In this document: in pieces, positions 43,906 through 52,439 of the stretch | Position numbering within the stretch: the stretch's first letter is position 1 | Layout: every line of letters begins with the position of its first letter | Origin: Chitinispirillales bacterium | GTDB taxonomy: Bacteria; Fibrobacterota; Chitinivibrionia; Chitinivibrionales; Chitinispirillaceae | Length of the DNA stretch: 64,000 nt | Assembly (NCBI GenBank): GCA_031254105.1 | Contig: JAIRVB010000016.1 | Span: forward strand, 1-64,000 | Direction of reading: 5' to 3' | Position numbers and translations under genes: made by a program | The notes under the pieces: model-generated | Database searches by the model: none | Told to the model about the DNA's origin: nothing | The model's input: the letters and a program-made list of their open reading frames with translations, nothing else

Positions 43906-44334
43906 AGTTGTTTGTTATCAAAATCAAAGATAAATAAAAAAGTCAAAGTCAAAATCTGTATTTGAGGGCTGGGGCTTCGCTCATCCCTCTTTTTCTTTGT
44001 ACGGGCAACCCCTTGGGGCGCCCTTCTTTGCGCCAAATACCCTATACATACGCGCGACACGGCAGATTGTGTCAAAAATAACGATTTTTTGCTTAAATGA
44101 CGCATTCGTCAACACAAATTGACAAATAGATTGCGGACTTTGCTCAAAAAAAGCGTTTTAGCCTCTGTTAATCTATCTGTTTTGAGTTTTGACACAGTCT
44201 CTCAAGGGGGCCTTATCGATTACACACACCATATCCATGTATGGTCAACCCCCATAACGCTCTCAGCAAAAATCTCTTTCAACACAAATCCTCAGGCAAA
44301 ACACGCGGTCTTATATGGATAACGCTGTTCCCAC
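43906..44334. repeat. Gene-free region with an imperfect 137-bp inverted-repeat element and a degenerate array unit
   Basis: AGATTGTGTCAAAA (44064-44077) and TTTTGACACAGTCT (44187-44200) are inverted (13 of 14) and bound about 110 bases with an inner pair ATAGATT (44125-44131)/AATCTAT (44169-44175). Another 'ttttgacacaatctg' end occurs at 51213-51228. Upstream, 43995-44060 holds a degenerate unit of the 15047-15410 array ('tgtacgggcaaccccttg', 'gcgccaaata'). Confidence 0.7.
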
Positions 44335-45618
44335 CTATTCAGCTTTAGTTTCGGTATTCGGCTGCTTTGGTTCTGTTTCGAGCTGTTTAACCTCAACTTT
44401 ATTTTTTTCAGCATCAAATTTCAGTTGCTGAGGTTCGACTTTGAGCTGTTCCGGTTCCGCTTTTAGCTGCTTAATCTCGGCTCCACTCTTCCCCGTTTCA
44501 AATTTTACCGGCTCTGCGGAAGCCTTAGATTTTTCAGTTTCGGTTTCGGGTTGTTTGAGTTCGCCTTGAGCCTGTTCAGCTTGCGCTTCAGTCGGTTCGG
44601 TACCGGTTTTAGACTGTTCATTGTCCACATCACCCTGGTCAGCGGGAGCTTCCTCTTCTTCCGCTTCAACTTTCGCGGCTTCTTCCTCCGCTTTAATACG
44701 CGCGGCTTCATCAGCTTCCGCTTTAACGCGTGCGGCCTCAGCTTCAGCGGCTTCGGTTTCAGCTATTACGCGCGCGGCGTCAGCTACAGCGGCTTGCGCT
44801 TTGGCTCTGGCGCGTTTGCTTTTACTTTTTCTGACTTCGGGGCCATGCAGACCGACAGGTGAAGCCAGCCTTAATTTCACCATATCAAGCCGTCTTCTCA
44901 AAGTTTCGCTGAAATCCGCGATATCAAGTTCATCAACAATTTCACGCGCGTCCTCAACACGTCCGAGAGCGGTCAACGCTTCCACCATTCCAATTACGGA
45001 CTCGGAGGTAAACTTTGATTCGGGGTATTGCGTCATCACTGTTCTGAAATAGATTAAAGCCGCTTCATGCTCTCTCTGTTTGCGGTAGAACATTGCGATA
45101 TTGAACTCTTTTTCGGCAAGTTTGTTAACCGCGAGTGAAGAGAAATGCCGCGCGCTGTCAAGGTGAACGCCTTGAGGATAAAGATCCATATAATCGCCGA
45201 AAAGCCGCACTGCTTCCCTAGTCTCACTCTGGTCACGGCTGGAAGACCTTGATTGAAGGTAACGCATCTGAGCAAGCCTGTACCGCGCCTCTTCCACAAA
45301 AGGAGAGCGCGGATGCTCATGCTGAAGGTTCTCGAATTCAGTGCGGGCGTCAATGTACTGTTTGAGATGAAAATGAGACATCGCGGTATAATAAATAACA
45401 GTATCCATCATAGGACTGCCGCCGCACTGGTATTTTATCTCATCAAGAATACGTATGGCGCCGCCGTAATTTCTCTTGTCAAAATTCTTCTTTGCGGTCT
45501 CAAAACGGCTTTCACATTTATAAAGCCCTTTTTTGATAAGCTTACTCGAATTAGAGGCACAGCCGCATATAATAAAAGCTGCCGCAACGGTAAAAACCAA
45601 AATCCATTTAACTTTCAT
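44335..45618 (-). CDS. BamD-like TPR lipoprotein with long charged tail
   Basis: A lipoprotein signal (MKVKWILVFTVAAAFIICGC, lipobox IICGC) leads into TPR-like helices of about 240 residues (CESRFETAKKNFDKRNYGGAIRILDEI, EFENLQHEHPRSPFVEEARYRLAQM, REHEAALIYFRTVMTQYPESKF), matching BamD/YfiO, an essential part of the outer-membrane beta-barrel assembly machine. The C-terminal 160 residues are low-complexity: Ala/Glu/Lys coiled-coil repeats, then repeated Lys-Gln-Leu-Glu-type units, not part of normal BamD. It lies upstream of nothing related except the CpoB-like gene, across a repeat element. Confidence 0.8.
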   Translation of the reverse strand: MKVKWILVFTVAAAFIICGCASNSSKLIKKGLYKCESRFETAKKNFDKRNYGGAIRILDEIKYQCGGSPMMDTVIYYTAMSHFHLKQYIDARTEFENLQHEHPRSPFVEEARYRLAQMRYLQSRSSSRDQSETREAVRLFGDYMDLYPQGVHLDSARHFSSLAVNKLAEKEFNIAMFYRKQREHEAALIYFRTVMTQYPESKFTSESVIGMVEALTALGRVEDAREIVDELDIADFSETLRRRLDMVKLRLASPVGLHGPEVRKSKSKRARAKAQAAVADAARVIAETEAAEAEAARVKAEADEAARIKAEEEAAKVEAEEEEAPADQGDVDNEQSKTGTEPTEAQAEQAQGELKQPETETEKSKASAEPVKFETGKSGAEIKQLKAEPEQLKVEPQQLKFDAEKNKVEVKQLETEPKQPNTETKAE

Positions 45619-45691
45619 AGACCAGTGTTTCCCAATCTTTTAGTTAGATTAAAACCAATTAAAACAAGAGTACGCTCGTGTATACTAAAGT

Positions 45692-45839
45692 AATGCGGAA
45701 ATAAAATGTCCGAATGCCGAAATCAAAATCACTCAATATCCCTTCAGATTCGCTGCCTTATATGCATACATTTTTTAACTTCTATTTTAAGTACTTTAAT
45801 TTTATTCATTTCCGCATTCGGATATTTTATTTCCGCGCT
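45692..45839. repeat. Gene-less inverted-repeat element, relative of the 35329-35896 element
   Basis: The left arm (45692-45723, aatgcggaaataaaatgtcc...) and right arm (45808-45839, ...ggatattttatttccgc) are near-perfect reverse complements over about 32 bases with ~84 bases between and no gene. The arm words (atgcggaaat, tccgaatgc) are variants of the 'aatgcagaaat' type. It lies between the BamD-like and CpoB-like genes. Confidence 0.8.
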
Positions 45840-45843
45840 GCCG

Positions 45844-46686
45844 CTACTGCTTCAAGTCCGCAAGATACCTCTTCGATCTCTCCACATAATCACTTGCCGG
45901 ATAGCGGTCAATCAGCCTGCGGAATTCCGCCTGCGCCTGACCTGACTGTCCAAGCTTCTGATACGAAAGACCTATTTTGAAATGCGCGGCATCAGCTTTG
46001 ACAGAGTTTTGCACAGTAAAAACATTGCGGTACGCCTCTATTGCCGCGTTCATCTCACCTGTTTGATAATTGCACTCCCCAATCCAATACCAGGCGTTAT
46101 CCCTATACCTGCCCTCAGGAAATTTAGCTATACAATCGGCAAATACTTTAGCTGCCTCGCCGTATTTCCTGCTGTTAAAAAGCCGCAAACCGCTTTGGTA
46201 CAGATCGTACTCCGGTGTTGTAAGGAGAAGATCATCAGTTGCGGTAATAATAGAGCCTTTTGGAGCCGCCGGAGCGGGTCTGGGAGGAGGCGGTCTGGTT
46301 GCCAAAGCGTTTGTTTCAAGGGTACGCATCTGACCATGAAGCTCCTTGTAGGCTTCAATCAAAAGTGTAAGTTTCGTCTCAACCTCTTCAATCTTTGCCG
46401 CGGAAACGCTTGATACCTCTTCCGAAAGCATAAGCACTTTGTTGTCAAGCTCACTTATCCTTGCGTTAAGCGCGTTAATCTCCTGCCTTAAACCCCGGGA
46501 CATCCGCAGCGCCTCATCTGCCGCTTCCTTAACTTGTATTACATCGATCTGCGGTAAAACCGCCTCGTTGCCCATGCCCAGTTTTTGCCTGGCATTAACT
46601 TGCAAGACCAAAACAACCGTAAGCGCGGCTATAAACCGCCAGCCGTAAATACCCGCCATTCTACCAAAGATAAGGTCAGACCTCAT
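45844..46686 (-). CDS. CpoB/YbgF-like periplasmic TPR protein
   Basis: ATG 46686 follows ggggagcgg; an upstream in-frame ATG (46737) would add 17 residues. A signal sequence or membrane anchor (FIAALTVVLVLQVNA) is followed by a coiled coil (about residues 60-130), a Pro-rich linker (RPPPPRPAPAAP) and three TPR repeats (YDLYQSGLRLFNSRKYGEAAKVFADCI, NAWYWIGECNYQTGEMNAAIEAYRNV, AAHFKIGLSYQKLGQSGQAQAEFRRLI). This is the architecture of CpoB (YbgF), which links Tol-Pal function to cell-wall synthesis by PBP1. tol and pal genes are not in the window, but a PBP1A gene lies 1.8 kb away on the same strand. Confidence 0.88.
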   Translation of the reverse strand: MRSDLIFGRMAGIYGWRFIAALTVVLVLQVNARQKLGMGNEAVLPQIDVIQVKEAADEALRMSRGLRQEINALNARISELDNKVLMLSEEVSSVSAAKIEEVETKLTLLIEAYKELHGQMRTLETNALATRPPPPRPAPAAPKGSIITATDDLLLTTPEYDLYQSGLRLFNSRKYGEAAKVFADCIAKFPEGRYRDNAWYWIGECNYQTGEMNAAIEAYRNVFTVQNSVKADAAHFKIGLSYQKLGQSGQAQAEFRRLIDRYPASDYVERSKRYLADLKQ

Positions 46687-46814
46687 CCGCCGCTCCCCGC
46701 GTTTTGTGTAAAGGCAGATCACTGCGCGCCTGCCCATAAATATTAAAGATGATCTCCATCAATACAAAGATCCGCAGCAAATTAACAGGTGCAACAAAAA
46801 CTGCCGTTGACACG

Positions 46815-46885
46815 TCACCCCCCGAAAACGGGGCTATTGTTCCGATCCGAAATTACGGAATAAGAACATTGCTTTCTAAATATCA
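46815..46885. repeat. 'attgttccg...ggaataagaac' palindromic element, copy 1
   Basis: CCCCG-aaaa-CGGGG (46820-46833) followed by ATTGTTC (46836-46842) and GAACATT (46864-46870) in inverted orientation. Copies with the same wording lie at 54628-54722 and 55583-55668. Confidence 0.7.
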
Positions 46886-47000
46886 GCAAGAACACCATCC
46901 CCCTCACTTTAGGCGGGAAGAGCTTTGTTGCGCCGTTCATACTATTAAATATAGTTTATGCTGCCCCCGCAATAAGAGAAGACCACCGTTGAGCTCCATC

Positions 47001-48149
47001 TCATTGCGTCTCAACATTGACAGATGAATCTTGCGTTTGCGCGTCATCAACCTCTTCAGTTTGCGCGATACCACTCTTTGCGGCTTCCTGCGCCGCTTTT
47101 AACGGCGCTGCCAGTCCGCTTTGCTCAGGCTCATCTCTTTGCAATTTCGCGGGAAACGGCTCTTGACCGCCCTTTGCCCGCTTTTGTTCAAATTCGCCGG
47201 ATGATCCGGCCTCTTCCTGACACACAGGTACAATATTTTTATCTTTGCCGGATCCGGTCTGCTTTGACGATTTTTCGATATTCACTTTCCGCGTCCCGCC
47301 GTCCTGCCCCGGCTGCCCTCCGTAAAACGTTCTCTTTAAAGGTCCGATCACTCTTCCGCCGCCGCCCTGATTTTTTGCCCCGCCCTGCCCATCATTCCAA
47401 AATGTAAAACCATTTGAGCTGACAGCGCTGTACTGCGGATCATAATGCTGGTTTGTTTGATCTATTGCCGAATACTGGTTACCGGAATTGCGGTTTCCAA
47501 AAAAGTTATTATTAACGATACGCGACCTGCGCGCGCCTTCAGCGGCAAAAACTCCATACTGTTTGTTAAAATAAAAAATGTTGTTTTCTACCAAAACCTG
47601 ACTCTGCCCCGCAAGCATTACCCCGCAGTAACCGTTTTCAGCTATCACGTTGTTTGAAACCGAGCCTCTGTGAGTGCGGGTCGTTTCGCAGAAAATCCCG
47701 CTCCACCTGTTGCGAAACACGATATTGTTGCGGATAAGGGGCAGTGCGATAACGCAATGTATCCCGGTTCTGTTGCCCTTAATGACGCAGTTCTCAATTG
47801 TCATTATAGTGTTTTCGCACTGAATGCCGTTATAGCCGCCCTCTATTGTAAAATGACTTATCGACGCTCCGTGCGCCCCTGTTACAACAGCGCCCTTTCT
47901 GTTGCCGCGCAGAATAGTATGCTCAGCGGACATACCCATAAGTATAACATCATCCCGCATAATAATTGGGCCTTTGTAAACCCCCTCGCTCACTAAAACC
48001 GTATCTCCCGCCTCCGCGTGGTCAAGAGCTGTCTGGATACTCTTGACCGTCTGGGGGACACGTATAAGCTTTGCGCACTGCGCAGGCTGATGCAAAACTA
48101 AAAGCGTTAACGCAATAGCAGAGATAGCTGTGTAATACCTGCCCCTCAT
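47001..48149 (-). CDS. Secreted right-handed beta-helix protein
   Basis: A 382-residue protein with a signal peptide (MRGRYYTAISAIALTLLVLHQP, cut near QCA). Residues ~30-230 show the DUF1565/PbH1 pattern: VKSIQTALDHAEAGDTVLVSEGVYKGPI, NTIMTIENCVIKGNRTGIHC, ALPLIRNNIVFRNRWSGIFC, QVLVENNIFYFNKQYGVFA, SRIVNNNFFGNRNSG, each turn about 22 residues. The C-terminal 150 residues are Gly/Gln/Lys-rich, disordered and of low complexity. Probably a surface or periplasmic carbohydrate-binding or structural protein. It resembles the N-terminal part of the 1-2577 protein. Confidence 0.85.
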   Translation of the reverse strand: MRGRYYTAISAIALTLLVLHQPAQCAKLIRVPQTVKSIQTALDHAEAGDTVLVSEGVYKGPIIMRDDVILMGMSAEHTILRGNRKGAVVTGAHGASISHFTIEGGYNGIQCENTIMTIENCVIKGNRTGIHCVIALPLIRNNIVFRNRWSGIFCETTRTHRGSVSNNVIAENGYCGVMLAGQSQVLVENNIFYFNKQYGVFAAEGARRSRIVNNNFFGNRNSGNQYSAIDQTNQHYDPQYSAVSSNGFTFWNDGQGGAKNQGGGGRVIGPLKRTFYGGQPGQDGGTRKVNIEKSSKQTGSGKDKNIVPVCQEEAGSSGEFEQKRAKGGQEPFPAKLQRDEPEQSGLAAPLKAAQEAAKSGIAQTEEVDDAQTQDSSVNVETQ

Positions 48150-48520
48150 ACCGCCATACCCCTTTCCCGGTTATACAAACTCACTTCTATAATTTAACAA
48201 AAAGCAACGGTGATAATCAAACTTCTCATACGGTTTGTAATTAGCAGCAAAAAACGGACTCAAAGATATAAACCCGCATTCACTTATGGTAAGATGAAGC
48301 GCGAACAGAGAGTTTATCTTTTTTATTTGTAGAATTTCTTATTTTGCGATATATCTATTGCACTGATATGAAAAACATTGCAGGCCTGTGCAACACCGGA
48401 TATTTGCGTTGGACAAACTGCATGCCTGAGAGGATTTTTCACCGTGTATAATAATTCAACTTTAAAATAGATGTTCGAATGCAAAAATAAAAGATCAGAT
48501 AACAACTTCAATGAGGGAGA
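48150..48520. other. Gene-free region with half-copy of the 109-bp element
   Basis: No gene seen. ATTCAACTT at 48454-48462 begins 'ttaaaatagatgttcgaatg' and runs to about 48500, matching the first half of the elements at 41275 and 50954; the right half is missing and the sequence passes into the end of the PBP1A gene. Confidence 0.6.
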
Positions 48521-50782
48521 TCAAAACATAAAGGAGCGTTTTCCCGGTTCCCCTGAGCGTTTGGAAGGGCCGAAAAGCTCTATCATACCACTGCCTTCGC
48601 GAGGAGCGCGCGCCGCGCCGTGCTGAGCGCAAGTATCAAGCGTTGTTTCGAAGGTAAAGTACTCTATTTTGCTCCTTGGGCAGGAGTTTCTTGATATCAA
48701 GTTAGATTCGGCGCAGATATATTCGGATTTAATATTTCCCGGACGTCTGAAATCCTCAACAGGCAGCTCTCTGTGAAGAGCTTTCATAGCGTCAACCCAC
48801 ACAGGAATGGATCCCACTGAACCGGTGACTCCCCGGCCCATTGAGCGGCGTTCATCAACCCCGGCCCAAACCCCGCATACAACCTGGGGCGTATATCCGA
48901 TGAACCATGTGTCGGAGTAATCGTTTGTCGTACCTGTTTTTCCGGCGGCAGGTCTCCTAAAGCCAAGCCCGGGAATTGAAGCTCCGGTACCGCAGCACAC
49001 AACGCTGCCCATCATCGAATTCATTAAAAACGCGATCTGAGGAGAAATAACTTCCCTTTTCTTAGGAGCGGCTTCCTCAAGCACTCTACCGTTCTTATCA
49101 GTGATTTTCTGAATAAAATAGGGTTCGGCGTGCACGCCGTTATTTGCGAATATTGAATACGATGAGATGATCTCCATAGCCGTCACCTCACAGGAACCCA
49201 TTGCAAGCGACGGAACAGGATTAAGCTGCTGCCTGATCCCCATTCTGCGGGCGTAATCAACCACTGTCTCCCCGCCTATTCTGTTAAACACCTGAATCGC
49301 TACAAGGTTGTTAGATTTCGCAAGCGCATCGCGGATACTCATCGGGCCTGAAAACTTGCGGTCGTAATTCTCCGGCCTCCACTCGCCCTCAGGGGTAATC
49401 AGAGTAATCGGCTGGTCAAGAACCACAGTCGCGGGATGAAAACCGTTTTCAAGAGCGGCGGCATACACATAAGGCTTGAATGATGACCCCGGCTGGCGCT
49501 TGCCCTGAACCGCGCGGTTAAATTTACTCTCCTCAAAATTCCTTCCGCCCACAAGGGTTAAAATCGCACCTGTTGAAACATCAAGCGCAACTACCGCAAG
49601 CTGCGCCTTGCGCAGCTTCATAGAATCCGGGAGCTGTGAATATTCAGCTTCGTTAAGAGCGTAAAGCGAATCGAAATTAGCAAGAAACGTTTCACGATTG
49701 ACTTTTAACTTCCGGTCAACATCTGTACTGTCAAGAAATAAACGGTTGAGGCGGTTCTGAAGCAGCGCAGCCTGGCGTGCGACACTTTTTTCCGTAGAAT
49801 CCTGAGCCACGGGGTCAATAGTGGTTTGAATTACAAGACCGCCGTTGTATAACTGCTCGTCTCCATATTTATCCGAAACATACTTGCGCACCATCTCCAT
49901 AAAATACGGCCCCATGGGCGGGCGGTATACTTTCGGGTTAGCTGTCAGCGGCTCATCAACAGCGGCGCGCGCCGTATTTCCATCAATAAATTTAGAGGAA
50001 GCCATTGAGCGCAGTATGATATTGCGCCGCGCCGTAATACGGTCTATATTGTTTGGCCGGTCAGGCCGGTGATGTTCAGGCAGCTGGATGATCCCCGCAA
50101 TAACAGCGCATTCACCAAGAGTAAGCTGCGAAACGTGTTTACTGAAGTAATGCTCCGCGGCAGCCTGTACCCCATACACCCCGGCCCCCAGGTAAGCCTG
50201 ATTGAGATAGAGCTCCATAATCTCTTTTTTTGTATAGGTGCGCTCAAGTTTAATTGAGGTTAACATCTCCCGTATCTTACGGATATAAGATTTTTCCGCT
50301 GTCAGATAAAGATTTCGCGCAAGCTGCTGAGTGATGGTGGATGCCCCCTGGGCGCGTTTTTTGCGCACTACATTTACCACGGTCGCGCCAAATACTCTAT
50401 ATACATCGATACCCCAGTGCCTGTAAAAGCCGCGGTCTTCTATGGCGATTACAGCGTTTTGGAGATCAGCCGGGATTTCATCCAGCGGCACCCAAAAGCG
50501 CCTCTCAACACTAAACTCATGAATGAGACTGCCATTTTTATCGAGCACTTTGGATACAAGCGACTGTTCAACATTCTGAAGCTGGCTGTGAGAAGGCAGT
50601 GTTTCATAGAGCCGGTAGAGGAAACGGCCGACAAGAGCGCTTCCAAAGGAGATTGCGAATAAAGCTATAAGAACTAAGGCAAAAAACGGCTTGCCTTTTA
50701 CTGCGCCGGCTACAGGTTCTTTGCCTGCGCCGCCGTTACTGTTTTTTTCCAATATATGAGAATCGTTGTTTTCTGTCTGCAT
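48521..50782 (-). CDS. mrcA: Bifunctional penicillin-binding protein 1A
   Basis: A 753-residue class A PBP. One membrane helix (about 33-57) is followed by the GT51 glycosyltransferase domain with the catalytic Glu in VIAIEDRGFYRHWGID (E115), GASTITQQLARNLYL and KIREMLTSIKLERTYTKKEIMELYLNQAYLG. The transpeptidase has the SxxK Ser in PGSSFKPYVYA, the SxN motif in AKSNNLVAIQV and KTG in AGKTGTTNDYSDTW. It polymerises and cross-links peptidoglycan. An extra C-terminal tail with several Cys (NSCPRSKIEYF, LDTCAQHG) is unusual for the family. Start at ATG 50782. Confidence 0.95.
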   Translation of the reverse strand: MQTENNDSHILEKNSNGGAGKEPVAGAVKGKPFFALVLIALFAISFGSALVGRFLYRLYETLPSHSQLQNVEQSLVSKVLDKNGSLIHEFSVERRFWVPLDEIPADLQNAVIAIEDRGFYRHWGIDVYRVFGATVVNVVRKKRAQGASTITQQLARNLYLTAEKSYIRKIREMLTSIKLERTYTKKEIMELYLNQAYLGAGVYGVQAAAEHYFSKHVSQLTLGECAVIAGIIQLPEHHRPDRPNNIDRITARRNIILRSMASSKFIDGNTARAAVDEPLTANPKVYRPPMGPYFMEMVRKYVSDKYGDEQLYNGGLVIQTTIDPVAQDSTEKSVARQAALLQNRLNRLFLDSTDVDRKLKVNRETFLANFDSLYALNEAEYSQLPDSMKLRKAQLAVVALDVSTGAILTLVGGRNFEESKFNRAVQGKRQPGSSFKPYVYAAALENGFHPATVVLDQPITLITPEGEWRPENYDRKFSGPMSIRDALAKSNNLVAIQVFNRIGGETVVDYARRMGIRQQLNPVPSLAMGSCEVTAMEIISSYSIFANNGVHAEPYFIQKITDKNGRVLEEAAPKKREVISPQIAFLMNSMMGSVVCCGTGASIPGLGFRRPAAGKTGTTNDYSDTWFIGYTPQVVCGVWAGVDERRSMGRGVTGSVGSIPVWVDAMKALHRELPVEDFRRPGNIKSEYICAESNLISRNSCPRSKIEYFTFETTLDTCAQHGAARAPREGSGMIELFGPSKRSGEPGKRSFMF

Positions 50783-51257
50783 CCTTTAAAAATAATAAGA
50801 GGACGGAATAAATAAAAGGGGGAGTCTTCGCTTCGCGAAACGAACGAATTCGAACACAGATCCGAAAAGCAGTGGCAAAAGGATTGAAAAACGTAAGCGG
50901 TCGAACTTTCTCTGACTTTTCTTGCTTACAATTTCAAGCGTGTGATTATAATAATTTAACTTCAAAATAGATGTTCGAATGCAGAAATTAAAGATCAGAT
51001 CACCTCATTTCTGTATTCGAACATCTATTTCTGCATTAATAAAACTCTTTTTCAAGTTGAATGACTGTAATACTTTGGGGACAAGAAAATTACTTGAATG
51101 CGATAGCAGCATAATGCTTACCATTTAAGCATTTTCTTTTAGTGTTATTGCCGTTTGGTTTTTAAACCTTATACATTCTTCCACAAAAAATTTATGTGTC
51201 GAAAAATTTAAGGTTTTGACACAATCTGGCGAGGCTGCTCTATAGACCCATAGAGTC
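50783..51257. other. Gene-free region with a 109-bp element and a half terminal repeat
   Basis: About 475 bases without a gene. It holds the 109-bp element (50954-51062) and a 'ttttgacacaatctg' end near 51213-51228 like that of the element at 44064-44200. The sequence between is AT-rich. Confidence 0.6.
50954..51062. repeat. 109-bp inverted-repeat element (copy 2)
   Basis: Ends ATTTAACTT (50954-50962) and AAGTTGAAT (51054-51062). The inner arms TGTTCGAATGCAGAAAT (50972-50988) and ATTTCTGTATTCGAACA (51007-51023) match in 16 of 17 positions as inverted repeats. Same length and order as copy 1 at 41275-41383. Confidence 0.88.
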
Positions 51258-52133
51258 CTAAGGCTCCAATACCTTCCTAATGTTTTCCGGCAAGCAAAAC
51301 GCTCCAGTGTGAATCTCTTTATTGTAATATGCGCATGTTTCAGCTATCTGTTCATAAAGTTCGCTGTTAAACCCATCAAGTGAACCTTCCTCATTACAAA
51401 CCATCAAAAAACTGCAGATTCCTGCCGGAAAAGTGCGCAGGTAACAAATATAAGATCTCCTGAGTTTGAAGGACGCTGAGGTGTCCGTGATGATTTGTCT
51501 TATCATATCGGCTTTGATTACAGGAGAGTCTGTCTGTAAAACAGCGATTCCCTGGGGTGTGAGGGCAGCGGCGGCGTTGTTAAAAAAATCGGCTGTCTCA
51601 AGACTGCGTACAGGCCCGCCTGGATCGTAGGAATCAACCACTATCAGATCAAACTTTTGTTTCGCCTCTTTGAGATATTCATATCCGTCATTAATAACCA
51701 CTTCGGTTCTGGGGTCGCTGAAACCTGTAGCAAACGCGGGAATATAGTTCTCAACAGTTTCTTTAACAAGGCTGTCGATTTCAACCACAATGACTCTTTT
51801 TACAGAAGGGTACTTAAGCACTTCTCTGAGACATCCGCCGTCCCCTCCGCCTATAATGCAGATGTTTTGAGGATCGGCTTGCGTCATCATAGCCGGGTGT
51901 ACTATCATCTCATGGTACGGCTCATAATCCCGTTCAGTAAGCACAACTGTTCCCCCTAAGCATAGAACAAGCCCAAAGCTGTAAGTGTCGAACACCTCAA
52001 CTTTTTGAAAGGGGCTTGAGCCGCAGAACACAGATTGTTTTGCCTTGATGAGCAAACCGGATTGACCGTAAACAAGGTTTTGAAGCCAAAGGGAAGTTTC
52101 ACTTTCAAGAGGATAACCGGAGTAACTGTTCAT
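51258..52133 (-). CDS. speE: Spermidine synthase-like aminopropyltransferase (copy 1)
   Basis: A 291-residue member of the polyamine aminopropyltransferase family: TYSFGLVLCLGGTVVLTERDYEPYHEMIVHP, the SAM/dcSAM site IIGGGDGGCLREVLKYPSVKRV (GGGDGG 95-100), NDGYEYL, and the catalytic Asp loop LIVVDSYDP (in SpeE DSTDP or DMYDP). It transfers aminopropyl from decarboxylated SAM to a diamine, usually putrescine. A second family member lies at 53645-54574 in the same cluster, so substrate division is possible. Confidence 0.9.
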   Translation of the reverse strand: MNSYSGYPLESETSLWLQNLVYGQSGLLIKAKQSVFCGSSPFQKVEVFDTYSFGLVLCLGGTVVLTERDYEPYHEMIVHPAMMTQADPQNICIIGGGDGGCLREVLKYPSVKRVIVVEIDSLVKETVENYIPAFATGFSDPRTEVVINDGYEYLKEAKQKFDLIVVDSYDPGGPVRSLETADFFNNAAAALTPQGIAVLQTDSPVIKADMIRQIITDTSASFKLRRSYICYLRTFPAGICSFLMVCNEEGSLDGFNSELYEQIAETCAYYNKEIHTGAFCLPENIRKVLEP

Positions 52134-52439
52134 ATTTTTAGTTCCTTATGTTAAACTTCTCAGGGAACGGCCAGGAAACCGTTTCTGCTGCTTAATTGAA
52201 AATAAACAATCAAAATCTACATGCGGGGGCCAAGTTCCGACGGCCTTGACAGGGGACACTCCCGTAAGCCCCGGCAAAAATATTTTACCATTCCAAGTAC
52301 TTTCAAGCTTACAATTATCTCAATGCCGCTCGCATGCCTCAACGCTCCCGTGTACGGGCGTTGCGTGCACGCCCTTTATCCGCAAACGCAATCCACTATT
52401 CTATCATGTACGGGCGAATCTTATTCGGCCCCCGCTCTT
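52134..52439. other. Gene-free spacer with GC palindromes
   Basis: About 306 bases between the decarboxylase and aminopropyltransferase genes. It contains GGGCG(T)TGC...GCA-CGCCC near 52356-52374 and GGGCGAAT...ATTCGgCCC near 52412-52431, both preceded by 'tgtac', like the hairpins at 9490 and 12580. Confidence 0.6.

Noticed and set aside
45706-45980. Plus-strand frames near the CpoB-like gene
   Set aside because: They run through an inverted-repeat element and the antisense of the CpoB-like gene.
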